Source: Patescibacteria group bacterium (GTDB lineage: Bacteria; Patescibacteriota; WWE3; 2-01-FULL-39-13). Taken from it: a DNA stretch of 6,062 bases. Position 1 is the stretch's first letter, and every line of letters begins with the position of its first letter. This document shows positions 1 through 6,062 of this stretch, piece after piece. The notes under the pieces were generated by a model. The model ran no database searches. It was not told the DNA's origin and saw only the letters and a program-made list of their open reading frames with translations. The translations under genes were made by a program, and so were the position numbers. Location of the stretch: NCBI GenBank assembly GCA_030916925.1, contig JAUPVU010000089.1, positions 1 through 6,062 on the forward strand. The letters run 5' to 3'.

Positions 1-9
1 AAAAATCAT
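1..9 (-). CDS. Possible first codons of a downstream gene, or continued tail of the PIN/TRAM protein (cut by window edge)
   Basis: Directly after the TGA stop of the PIN/TRAM gene, with no gap, the minus strand reads ATG ATT TTT (Met-Ile-Phe) to the window edge. This could be the start of the next operon gene, with a weak GGA 4 nt upstream; in Firmicutes ispD often follows yacL. A second candidate is the ATG at 11-13, overlapping the stop as ATGA. The three codons also match the usual tail of the upstream family, so this may not be a start at all. Nine bases cannot identify a gene. Confidence 0.2.
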
Positions 10-981
10 TCATCCTGCGTTAGTTTGTAATACCTTATCTATGGCTACTTCAAGTTCTTCTCCAACGCGAGACGCGCCTTCTCTAACAACAATCATTGTG
101 CCGTCCTCAAGATATCCGACGGCTTGACCATTCTCTTTACCTTCTTGAACAAGTTTTACATGCATTAATTCGCCAGGTAAAACATTTAGTTTAATTTCAT
201 TAGCAAGTTCGTTTATATTAATAACCACCACTCCAGCAACTTGAGCAGCTTTATTTAGGTTAAAATCAACCGTTGCGATTTTTGTATTGTATTTTTTGGA
301 GAATTCCACAAGAGAATGATCGACTTCGTCAGATTTGCTATCAATATCAAGTATTTTAAATTTCTTCTTTCCCATAATCTTGCGAATTTCTTTTAGTACA
401 TCTAGCCCTCTTCGTCCTTTATCCCTTTTTAATTTATTGCTTTTATCGGCCATAAACTGCAACTCATTAATTACATTCTGCGGAACTAAAATCATATTAT
501 CGAGAAATCCTGATTTTATAACACCTAAAATTCGACCGTCTATAATGGCCGAAGTATCAAGAATAATACCCATCGAGAGACTTGAATATTCTTCTTCAGA
601 ATGCTCTTTTTGATCTTTTTTAGTTTTAGAACCAACTTTATCTTTGTTTATTTCTTCGACAATTCGGCTAGTTTGATATGCCCAAACCTCACTAATAACC
701 TTTCTAAACGAATCGACTATAACTTTCTCAAACCAATGACCGATTGAGGATGCAACAGTACGTCCTAAGTAGTAAGTAAAGAAGAAAATTAATATAGCAA
801 AAATAATTTCACCTACAAAGGCATATTGAAAGAATGGATACCGAATAAAGTAGATGTATCTAGATATAAGCAGACTTGCGATTGCTAAAAGTGTTGCCCA
901 AATTAGCCTTGCATTATTTCTAAAGAATAAAATGATTTTCTGATCGTTCGACAAGTTATTTGTTAAATTTTTACTGTACAA
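10..981 (-). CDS. Membrane-anchored PIN/TRAM-domain protein, YacL family (putative RNase)
   Basis: 323 aa. Two hydrophobic segments (about 24-46 and 54-73) form a predicted membrane hairpin; Firmicutes YacL, as I recall it, has about four. A helical stretch (81-113) and a charged linker (about 112-135) follow. The PIN nuclease-like domain (138-260) has ILDTSAIIDGRI (D142, D148), E173 in VINELQ, the GRRGLD motif (189-194), D221 and D239 in TVDFNLNK, so the expected acidic metal-binding residues are present. The C-terminal TRAM domain (about 265-320), a small RNA-binding fold, includes LPGE, GQAVGYLEDGTMIVV and VLQTNAG. The likely role is membrane-tethered RNA cleavage or binding; the physiological substrate of the family is not well established. 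The start is TTG at 981 because an in-frame TGA lies three codons upstream and no ATG is nearby; there is no Shine-Dalgarno, so TTG at 954 is an alternative. The stop is TGA, unlike the TAA of the other genes, and falls just before the family's usual C-terminal tail. Confidence 0.9.
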   Translation of the reverse strand: MYSKNLTNNLSNDQKIILFFRNNARLIWATLLAIASLLISRYIYFIRYPFFQYAFVGEIIFAILIFFFTYYLGRTVASSIGHWFEKVIVDSFRKVISEVWAYQTSRIVEEINKDKVGSKTKKDQKEHSEEEYSSLSMGIILDTSAIIDGRILGVIKSGFLDNMILVPQNVINELQFMADKSNKLKRDKGRRGLDVLKEIRKIMGKKKFKILDIDSKSDEVDHSLVEFSKKYNTKIATVDFNLNKAAQVAGVVVININELANEIKLNVLPGELMHVKLVQEGKENGQAVGYLEDGTMIVVREGASRVGEELEVAIDKVLQTNAG

Positions 982-990
982 ATTATATCA
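982..990 (-). promoter_or_regulatory. Possible extended -10 promoter element upstream of the PIN/TRAM gene
   Basis: The minus strand reads TGATATAAT, a perfect extended -10 (TG-N-TATAAT) of sigma-70-type promoters, in the short radA-PIN/TRAM spacer. No good -35 box is seen 16-18 nt upstream (TCATTA at best), as can be tolerated for extended -10 promoters. A transcript would begin near 975, inside the coding region as called from the TTG at 981. Either translation then starts at the next in-frame TTG (952-954), or the match is chance in AT-rich DNA. Confidence 0.3.
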
Positions 991-1022
991 GGAATATGCT
1001 TATTTAATGAGGACTTTTTTAT

Positions 1023-2330
1023 TTAGACGCTTATTTTATCTGTTTTTATTTTATTGAAGAGTTCAGAAATATTTTTTAAATTTTCTGAAGTATAAATTTT
1101 CTTAAATCCTAATTTTTTTGCTTCTTTAACTCGCTTTTCATGAGCATATACTTTTCGGATATCACCGGCTAGCCCCACTTCACCAAAAAAACAAATATCC
1201 GCACTGATTTTTTTATCTAAATAGCTCGATATAATAGCTGTTGTAACAGCCAAATCTATACCTGGCTCTTTAATTTGCATCCCTGACGCGATATTCACAA
1301 AGACATCCTGATCTAAAATATTTATACCCGTTCGCTTTTGGATTACTGCACATAATAATTGTAATTTATTGAGACTAAAGCCATTTACAGCTCTTTTTGC
1401 ATAACCGAATTGTGATTTTGTAACAAGTGCTTGAACTTCTATTGCGATCGGGCGGTTTCCTTCCATTGCCACTGAGGTACTTGAACCAGAATAATCATGG
1501 TCGCCACCTTTAAGTAATTTAGAAGGATCTTCTACTCCTATTAATCCATCATTTGTCATTTCAAAAATTCCTACTTCAGAATCATCACCAAATCGATTTT
1601 TTCTAACACGCAAAAGTCTAAAGACATGTTGCTTGTCTCCTTCTAAATACAAAACAGTATCCACCATATGTTCTAAAAGTTTTGGACCTGCAATATTACC
1701 TTCTTTTGTAATATGACCTACTAAAACTACAGGTATATCATTTGCTTTTGCGTATTCAATAAGTTTAAATGCAGATTCTCTAATTTGAGTTACTGACCCT
1801 GCCGAAGATTCAACATCATCAACGTATACGGTTTGTATAGAGTCAACTATTAACATTTTTTTATCAACAGCGTCGAGAATAGTATTAATAGAACCTGTAG
1901 ATATAATATCCAATCTAGGATTTTTTATATTTAATCTTTCTGCCCTAAGCGCGACTTGCGATTCTGACTCTTCACCTGAAGCATATAGGACATCCACTTC
2001 AATTTTGTCAGCTATTTGTAAAAGCAGAGTGGATTTTCCTATTCCTGGGTTTCCGGCAAGAAGAATAACCTGACCTGGAACGATTCCTCCATTTAATACA
2101 TTATCTAATTCTGAAATTCCCGTTTTAATTCTAGATGCAAGGGAAGTGTCGATTTGACTGAGTTTAAGGGGTTTCTTGTTGCCTCTTGGTTCGCTTTTAA
2201 TAGAAACACTTGATGTTTTTGCTTGATATAGTGAATTCCATGCGCCACAGGCTCGGCATTGTCCTTGCCAGGTTGAATATTCGTTTCCACATTCAGAACA
2301 CACAAAAATAGTTTTATTAGCTTTTGCCAT
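1023..2330 (-). CDS. radA: DNA repair protein RadA (Sms)
   Basis: 435 aa, full length for the family (about 450). RadA is a RecA-like, DnaB-like ATPase that promotes branch migration and processing of recombination intermediates with RecA. An N-terminal zinc finger has C11-x2-C14 and C25-x2-C28. The RecA-type core carries Walker A GNPGIGKST (93-101), the segment YASGEES (116-122), Walker B MLIVDS (159-164) and the RadA-specific KNRFG motif (244-248). The C-terminal Lon-like domain (about 280-430) includes the GEVGLAGDIR segment (383-392); in RadA this domain is a protease-like scaffold without protease activity. All key motifs are intact. The ATG start overlaps the TAA of the clp gene by one base (TAATG) with no strong Shine-Dalgarno, so translation is probably coupled. 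Adjacency to clpC matches Firmicutes, but the next gene is the PIN/TRAM protein rather than disA. Confidence 0.97.
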   Translation of the reverse strand: MAKANKTIFVCSECGNEYSTWQGQCRACGAWNSLYQAKTSSVSIKSEPRGNKKPLKLSQIDTSLASRIKTGISELDNVLNGGIVPGQVILLAGNPGIGKSTLLLQIADKIEVDVLYASGEESESQVALRAERLNIKNPRLDIISTGSINTILDAVDKKMLIVDSIQTVYVDDVESSAGSVTQIRESAFKLIEYAKANDIPVVLVGHITKEGNIAGPKLLEHMVDTVLYLEGDKQHVFRLLRVRKNRFGDDSEVGIFEMTNDGLIGVEDPSKLLKGGDHDYSGSSTSVAMEGNRPIAIEVQALVTKSQFGYAKRAVNGFSLNKLQLLCAVIQKRTGINILDQDVFVNIASGMQIKEPGIDLAVTTAIISSYLDKKISADICFFGEVGLAGDIRKVYAHEKRVKEAKKLGFKKIYTSENLKNISELFNKIKTDKISV

Positions 2331-4540
2331 TACTTAGTTTTAATTTTCCACGGATTTACAGAAGTTACCTGTATTTCCTTTATATCAGAATTTTCTAAAA
2401 GAAGCTTAGATATATTATCTGTGATTTCTTTTCGAATTACCCTTCTTATCTCTCTTGCGCCATACTCTTCGCTATTCGCTTCGGAAATTAGCTTATCAAA
2501 ACTTTTTTTATTAATTGTTAAATTAACATTAATTTCCCTTAACTTTTTTATTAAAACATCTAAATTTTGATTTGCAATTGTTTCAACTGAAACCTTATCC
2601 AGTTTATTAAATACAATAATTTCATCAAAACGGTTTAGGAATTCTGGCTTTAATTTATGCTTTAGATTGTCAATTAGTTTAGCCTTCCAATCGTCGTTTT
2701 TCTTACTTAAATAACCAATATTTTGTTGATTAATAAGTTCGGCGCCTAAATTGCTTGTCATTATGATGATGCACTCTTCTAATGATGCTATTTCTGCCTT
2801 ATTATTTCGAATTTCTCCCTCATCCATCACATGAAGCAATGAATTTATAACGTTAGGATCAGCCTTTTCTATTTCATCAAACAATACGATAGAGCTAGGA
2901 TTTAATATCAAAAAATCTGCTAAAGAAGTGCTGTCATCGTAGCCAATATATCCTGGAGGAGCACCAAAAAGCTTGGAAACTGAATGTTTTTCGCTAAACT
3001 CAGTCATATCAATTCGCAAAAAATTCGTTGGCATTCTTCTAGTTTTTTCACCCGTATTAAATAATGTACGAGCGAGGATTTTGGCAGTCTCTGATTTACC
3101 AACTCCGGTTGGTCCAAGGAATAAAAATGTACCAATTGGGCGATAATCGCTAGATAGTTTTAACGACGAAATCCTTAAGGCACGAACCAAAGCTTCAATT
3201 GCTTCGTTTTGCCCGATTATCGCCTTCTTAATATTTGATTCGATATCTGTAATTTTCTTTTTGTCTATTATTAAATTGATGGCATTTCGATCACCCTCTC
3301 CTGTATCCACATACTCCATTAAATCTTTTGGCTCTATTACGATTTTAAAATTCTCCATTTCTACAATTTTTTCTTCTAACATTGCGCCTTCTTGTGCAAT
3401 TCGTGTTTTTGGTGAATTTTTTAAATCTTGGATTTTTCCAGATAATCCAGAATAATCGTATGCTTTGTGCCTTTTATAGATAGCCAATTGCTCAAGTAGT
3501 TTTATACCTTCTCCAGGCATTCCTTCTAGAATTAAATCACTTTTATAAAGTTGGATTATTTTATGAATAACTTCGTTTGAGAACTTAGAATTACCAGCAT
3601 TCTCTATTTGGTCAGCATATTCCCTTAAAATTGTGTAGTATTCTTCATCCGTTTGTTCTTCCATGGTAATAATATTCCAGGATTTGGATAAGGGACTTTC
3701 CCAAAATTTCTCATTTATATCATTTTGAGCAGCCCCGACTACCGCGATTCCAGCACGTTTATTTATTGGCCCGAAAGTTATAAAGAAATTGGTCCCAATT
3801 CTTAAATCATCGAGAAATAAAATTACATTTCCTCTGTATTTGGAATTCGAGAAAATCTCCGTAAATAGCCTTGAAAAGAAATCACCTTGTAAATTAGGCT
3901 TTTCTGGCGAAAATGAATTCACCATGGCACCAAAACGTACTCGTAAGACTCTTGTTCCAAGTAAAATCGATGGAACTTGCCCAATGTTTATTCTTTTTGC
4001 TAACTCAAGCATCATTCCTGTTTTACCTGTTCCGCTTTCACCGAGTAATAAAGTTGGCCGATCTTCATTTTGCGAAGATAAATTAACGATTAGCTTGGTC
4101 ATTTCTTTTTCTCTTCCTACATACGGATGTGCTAATTTTTTCGCCACTTCGGTTAAGTCTTGAATAAAAGATTGGTCAGAGATATCTACGTCAAAACCGG
4201 CCTTAGAAAGGACTAACTTTTTAGCTTGATAATATTTTTCTATATCCACTAATAAAAGATAAGAAAAAACTAGATGAAATTTTTCGATTGATTCAAAACC
4301 ATTTAAATAGGATTCGTGGTATGCAAAATTGAGCCAATCGCTTATTTGGATCTTTTTAGCCTTGTATTCGCCTACTTCTGCGCTATTGAGTAATTCTTTA
4401 ACAACATTATCATTACGCATTAATGCTTTTAAAACCTCATTTGCAGGCAATACTCGTAAATTCTTTTTTGAAGGATTTAATTTTCTAATTATCTGTTTAC
4501 TCTCATCCGAAAGTAAATCAAATATGTGTTGGTCTTTCAT
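2330..4540 (-). CDS. ClpC-type Hsp100 AAA+ ATPase with degenerate first AAA+ module
   Basis: 736 aa, cytoplasmic, a likely protein unfoldase; known ClpC proteins thread substrates into the ClpP protease. Residues 1-135 are a divergent helical N-domain, possibly relics of two Clp_N repeats. Module 1 (about 140-360) has Walker A GESGTGKT (167-174), but Walker B reads LFLDD (D244-D245) rather than DE, and the pore-loop Tyr and arginine-finger pattern ERRF are absent. A short linker (about 357-430) replaces the ClpC M-domain, and the usual WTGIPV-like motif is missing. Module 2 is intact: Walker A GPTGVGKSE (476-484), pore loop GAPPGYIGYDD (526-536), Walker B IVLFDE (E556), sensor 1 N597, arginine finger in FLNRFDE (R637), sensor 2 GAR (694-696). 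An IGY tripeptide (608-610) sits where ClpC has its ClpP-binding VGF/IGF loop and ClpB has none, which favours ClpC over ClpB. Canonical ClpC is about 810 aa. The ATG start overlaps the S1 stop (TAATG) without a clear Shine-Dalgarno; radA overlaps its own stop in the same way. Confidence 0.88.
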   Translation of the reverse strand: MKDQHIFDLLSDESKQIIRKLNPSKKNLRVLPANEVLKALMRNDNVVKELLNSAEVGEYKAKKIQISDWLNFAYHESYLNGFESIEKFHLVFSYLLLVDIEKYYQAKKLVLSKAGFDVDISDQSFIQDLTEVAKKLAHPYVGREKEMTKLIVNLSSQNEDRPTLLLGESGTGKTGMMLELAKRINIGQVPSILLGTRVLRVRFGAMVNSFSPEKPNLQGDFFSRLFTEIFSNSKYRGNVILFLDDLRIGTNFFITFGPINKRAGIAVVGAAQNDINEKFWESPLSKSWNIITMEEQTDEEYYTILREYADQIENAGNSKFSNEVIHKIIQLYKSDLILEGMPGEGIKLLEQLAIYKRHKAYDYSGLSGKIQDLKNSPKTRIAQEGAMLEEKIVEMENFKIVIEPKDLMEYVDTGEGDRNAINLIIDKKKITDIESNIKKAIIGQNEAIEALVRALRISSLKLSSDYRPIGTFLFLGPTGVGKSETAKILARTLFNTGEKTRRMPTNFLRIDMTEFSEKHSVSKLFGAPPGYIGYDDSTSLADFLILNPSSIVLFDEIEKADPNVINSLLHVMDEGEIRNNKAEIASLEECIIIMTSNLGAELINQQNIGYLSKKNDDWKAKLIDNLKHKLKPEFLNRFDEIIVFNKLDKVSVETIANQNLDVLIKKLREINVNLTINKKSFDKLISEANSEEYGAREIRRVIRKEITDNISKLLLENSDIKEIQVTSVNPWKIKTK

Positions 4541-5640
4541 TATCTATAGATTTTGGAATCTTCGATTTGTCTTACGCTAAGGGCTAATTTTCTCTGTTTA
4601 GAATCTACATTAACAACCACTGCAGTAACATCATCCCCAACATTCAATGGAGCAACTGTTTCCGAAACGTGAATCAAACCGTCCAAACCCTTTTCTAACT
4701 CAACAAATACACCAAATGGAACGACTTTTGTAACCTTTGAAGTTATAACTTTTCCAAGTGGATATTTTTCTTCAACATTATCCCATGGGTTATCTTTTAG
4801 TTCTTTAACTGATAATGCAATCTTGTCATCATCAATTCCAATTATTTTTACAGTAATTGGATCTCCAACTTTGAAGTAATCAGAAGCGGATTCGACTTTT
4901 TCCCAGGCGATTTCTGAAATGTGAACTAATCCATCAATTCCACCTAAATCCACTAATACTCCATATGGTAAGACTGTTGAAACTTTAGCTTCAACGACTT
5001 CACCAAGTTTAATCTTTGATAATTTTTCTTCTCGAATTAGTAATTCTTCTTGTGGTCTAGCTTCTTTTTCTGAAAGGACTAACCTATTTTTTGTAGAATC
5101 GATTTCTATAATTTTTACTTGAATTGGAGTGCCTTTTAATCCCCCAAGTGATTTAGCGGAGTCAGAAGTTTGACCTTCTGCCATAGCATTATTAAATTGT
5201 TCAAAATGACTCCTGTTTAAATGACTAATTGGAACAAATCCTCTTTGTCCAAAAGCATCAACTATTAATCCACCTTTAAAGTAATCAATAACATTAACTG
5301 TAATGATTTCTTGATCTCTAAAGGCTATTTCTAATGCTTCCCAACCTTTTGCGGATCTGGCTTTTTTGAGTGATAAAATCAAATTACCTCTAGAATCTTC
5401 GGGATAAATAACTATCGCTGATAGCTCTTGTCCGATTTCTACTTTTTTATTTGGAAGTAATTTTATCTCATCACTGGAAATTAAACCTTCTGATTTAGCC
5501 CCAATATCAAGAAGAATATATCTTTTATCTACGTGAACAATTTTTCCTGTAACAGGTTCACCAAAACTATAGTTTTTAACCTGTTTTGAATGCTTAAGCA
5601 TCAATTCTTTTAATTCTGTTGTTTTAGTCTGTGTAGCCAT
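4540..5640 (-). CDS. rpsA: Ribosomal protein S1 homologue with four S1 domains
   Basis: 366 aa, cytoplasmic and predicted RNA-binding. Four S1 (OB-fold) repeats are visible: about residues 27-93 (GAKSEGLI core), 110-194 (GGLIVDAFGQRGFVPISHL), 213-280 (LPYGVLVDLGGIDGLVHISE) and 296-358 (VPFGVFVELEKGLDGLIHVSE); each ends in a Leu-Ser-type strand such as LILSLKKA or LALSVRQI. Domains 1-2 resemble the ribosome-docking domains of S1, and 3-4 the mRNA-binding repeats. E. coli S1 has six domains; four-domain forms are known in Firmicutes, Actinobacteria and CPR bacteria. Domain 2 has a longer loop (about 145-170). The ATG at 5640 is chosen because AGGAG lies 12 nt upstream and the first domain follows at a normal distance. 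The family role is helping structured or weak-SD mRNAs onto the 30S subunit. The gene starts ~35 nt after 5S with no visible terminator, and its TAA overlaps the next ATG by one base (TAATG). Another S1-repeat RNA-binding protein is possible but less likely. Confidence 0.88.
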   Translation of the reverse strand: MATQTKTTELKELMLKHSKQVKNYSFGEPVTGKIVHVDKRYILLDIGAKSEGLISSDEIKLLPNKKVEIGQELSAIVIYPEDSRGNLILSLKKARSAKGWEALEIAFRDQEIITVNVIDYFKGGLIVDAFGQRGFVPISHLNRSHFEQFNNAMAEGQTSDSAKSLGGLKGTPIQVKIIEIDSTKNRLVLSEKEARPQEELLIREEKLSKIKLGEVVEAKVSTVLPYGVLVDLGGIDGLVHISEIAWEKVESASDYFKVGDPITVKIIGIDDDKIALSVKELKDNPWDNVEEKYPLGKVITSKVTKVVPFGVFVELEKGLDGLIHVSETVAPLNVGDDVTAVVVNVDSKQRKLALSVRQIEDSKIYR

Positions 5641-5652
5641 TTTTTAAATAAT

Positions 5653-5657
5653 CTCCT
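5653..5657 (-). promoter_or_regulatory. Ribosome binding site of the S1 gene
   Basis: The minus strand reads AGTAGGAGAT upstream of the S1 start, giving an AGGAG Shine-Dalgarno core. It lies 12 nt before the ATG, longer than the usual 5-9 nt. It is the only clear Shine-Dalgarno in front of any of the four protein genes in this window, which supports S1 as the entry point for ribosomes on the following message. Confidence 0.7.
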
Positions 5658-5674
5658 ACTAAATTTTCTAACGA

Positions 5675-5804
<130 letters not shown>

Positions 5805-5880
5805 CAATTAAAGCTAATTACTTAGTATTAATTTATCACTCTCTAAAAACTGAATAGACTTCATGTTTATCAAAATCACG
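5805..5880 (-). other. 23S-5S internal transcribed spacer
   Basis: This 76-nt AT-rich spacer lies between the 23S 3' end and the 5S terminal stem. It holds no tRNA and no ORF. A small palindrome, CTAAGTAATTAG (5814-5825), could form only a 4-bp A/T-rich hairpin and is not followed by a U-tract, so it is not a terminator. In rRNA operons the sequence just after 23S normally pairs with the 23S 5' leader to form a processing stem; that partner is outside the window, so this cannot be tested here. Confidence 0.7.
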
Positions 5881-6062
5881 TCAAAAAGTTAACATCCATT
5901 AGTACAACTTGGCTGAACACGTTACCGTGCTTACACCTGTTGCCTATCAACCTGGTAGTCTCCCAGGAGGATAATGATTAATCTTGGGCAGAGCTTCGTG
6001 CTTATATGCTTTCAGCACTTATCTCCACTAAACGTAGCTACCCAGCGCTGCCCTTGGTAGGA
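5881..6062 (-). rRNA. rrl: 23S ribosomal RNA, 3'-terminal part (5' portion outside window)
   Basis: The reverse complement of this stretch matches the last ~180 nt of bacterial 23S rRNA by eye. It contains the conserved GGTAGCTA segment, the hairpin region GATAAGTGCTGAAAGCAT followed by AAGCACGAA, the block GTTGATAGGC, and the near-terminal GTACTAATGGA. In Bacillus and E. coli the mature 3' end lies about 17 nt past GTACTAAT, which puts the end here near 5881; the exact base is an estimate. The gene runs off the right edge, so about 2.7 kb of its 5' part, including the peptidyl transferase centre and the sarcin-ricin loop, is not visible. It is followed by 5S in the usual 23S-5S order. No insertion or intron is seen in the visible part. 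Confidence 0.95.

Noticed and set aside
335..613. Plus-strand ORF of 92 codons inside the PIN/TRAM gene
   Set aside because: Antisense to a strongly supported PIN domain coding region; no ribosome binding site and no recognisable protein.
982..1022. Run of six T at 1015-1020 read as an intrinsic terminator
   Set aside because: No GC-rich hairpin precedes it on the plus strand, and on the minus strand it is an A-run just after the radA stop; no plus-strand gene needs terminating.
2105..2305. Minus-strand ORF of 66 codons in another frame of radA
   Set aside because: Lies fully inside the conserved zinc finger and linker coding region of radA; it is an out-of-frame shadow.
3261..3455. Plus-strand ORF of 64 codons
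   Set aside because: Antisense shadow of the Clp linker region with no start signal or family resemblance.
3789..4163. Plus-strand ORF of 124 codons opposite Clp module 1
   Set aside because: It could have raised doubt about the degenerate module 1, but the minus-strand frame shows Walker A and a coherent AAA+ pattern; the antisense frame has no recognisable domain.
4329..4580. Plus-strand ORF of 83 codons across the S1-clp junction
   Set aside because: Antisense, hydrophobic by composition only, no ribosome binding site; both minus-strand genes here are well supported.
10..5640. Genome-wide UGA reassignment (as Gly or Trp), suggested by the odd TGA in the PIN/TRAM gene
   Set aside because: S1, Clp and RadA are full length with many Gly and Trp codons and no in-frame TGA, so wholesale reassignment is unlikely. 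A local event at that one codon remains possible.

Overview
The window is AT-rich (roughly one-third G+C by eye). All genes lie on the minus strand and read right to left: the 3' end of a 23S rRNA gene, a complete 5S rRNA gene, then four protein genes packed with almost no spacing. These are a four-domain ribosomal protein S1 homologue, a two-AAA+-module Clp/Hsp100 ATPase of ClpC type, the DNA repair ATPase RadA, and a membrane-anchored PIN/TRAM-domain protein of the YacL family. Nothing credible is encoded on the plus strand.

The organism is bacterial. The order clp ATPase - radA - PIN/TRAM gene recalls the Firmicutes ctsR-mcsA-mcsB-clpC-radA-disA-yacL region, but ctsR, mcsA and mcsB are not upstream and disA is missing between radA and the PIN/TRAM gene. 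An S1 gene directly follows the 5S gene instead. The compact AT-rich layout, short four-domain S1 and strongly diverged Clp ATPase suggest a Candidate Phyla Radiation (Patescibacteria) genome, perhaps Microgenomates-like. That is an inference from style, not a phylogenetic placement. The genetic code looks standard: three long ORFs have no internal TGA and end in TAA.

Layout from high to low coordinates: 23S 3' end (about 5881-6062, running off the window), 76-nt spacer, 5S (about 5680-5799, inside a perfect 16-bp terminal stem), 34 nt with a ribosome binding site but no terminator, S1 gene (4540-5640), Clp ATPase (2330-4540), radA (1023-2330), 41-nt spacer, PIN/TRAM gene (10-981). S1/clp and clp/radA are each joined by a one-base TAATG stop/start overlap, so translation is probably coupled. 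Because no intrinsic terminator is visible after 5S, the protein genes may be transcribed at least partly as the tail of the rRNA operon.

The points most worth a second look are: (1) the first AAA+ module of the Clp ATPase keeps its Walker A motif but has lost or altered the Walker B glutamate, pore-loop tyrosine, sensor-1 region and arginine finger, while the second module is intact; (2) the PIN/TRAM gene stops at a TGA exactly where the family usually carries Arg, and the next in-frame codons still read Met-Ile-Phe as in relatives; (3) the apparent rRNA-to-mRNA read-through. No mobile element, CRISPR array, tRNA or riboswitch was found, and there is no gene-free stretch longer than 300 bases.
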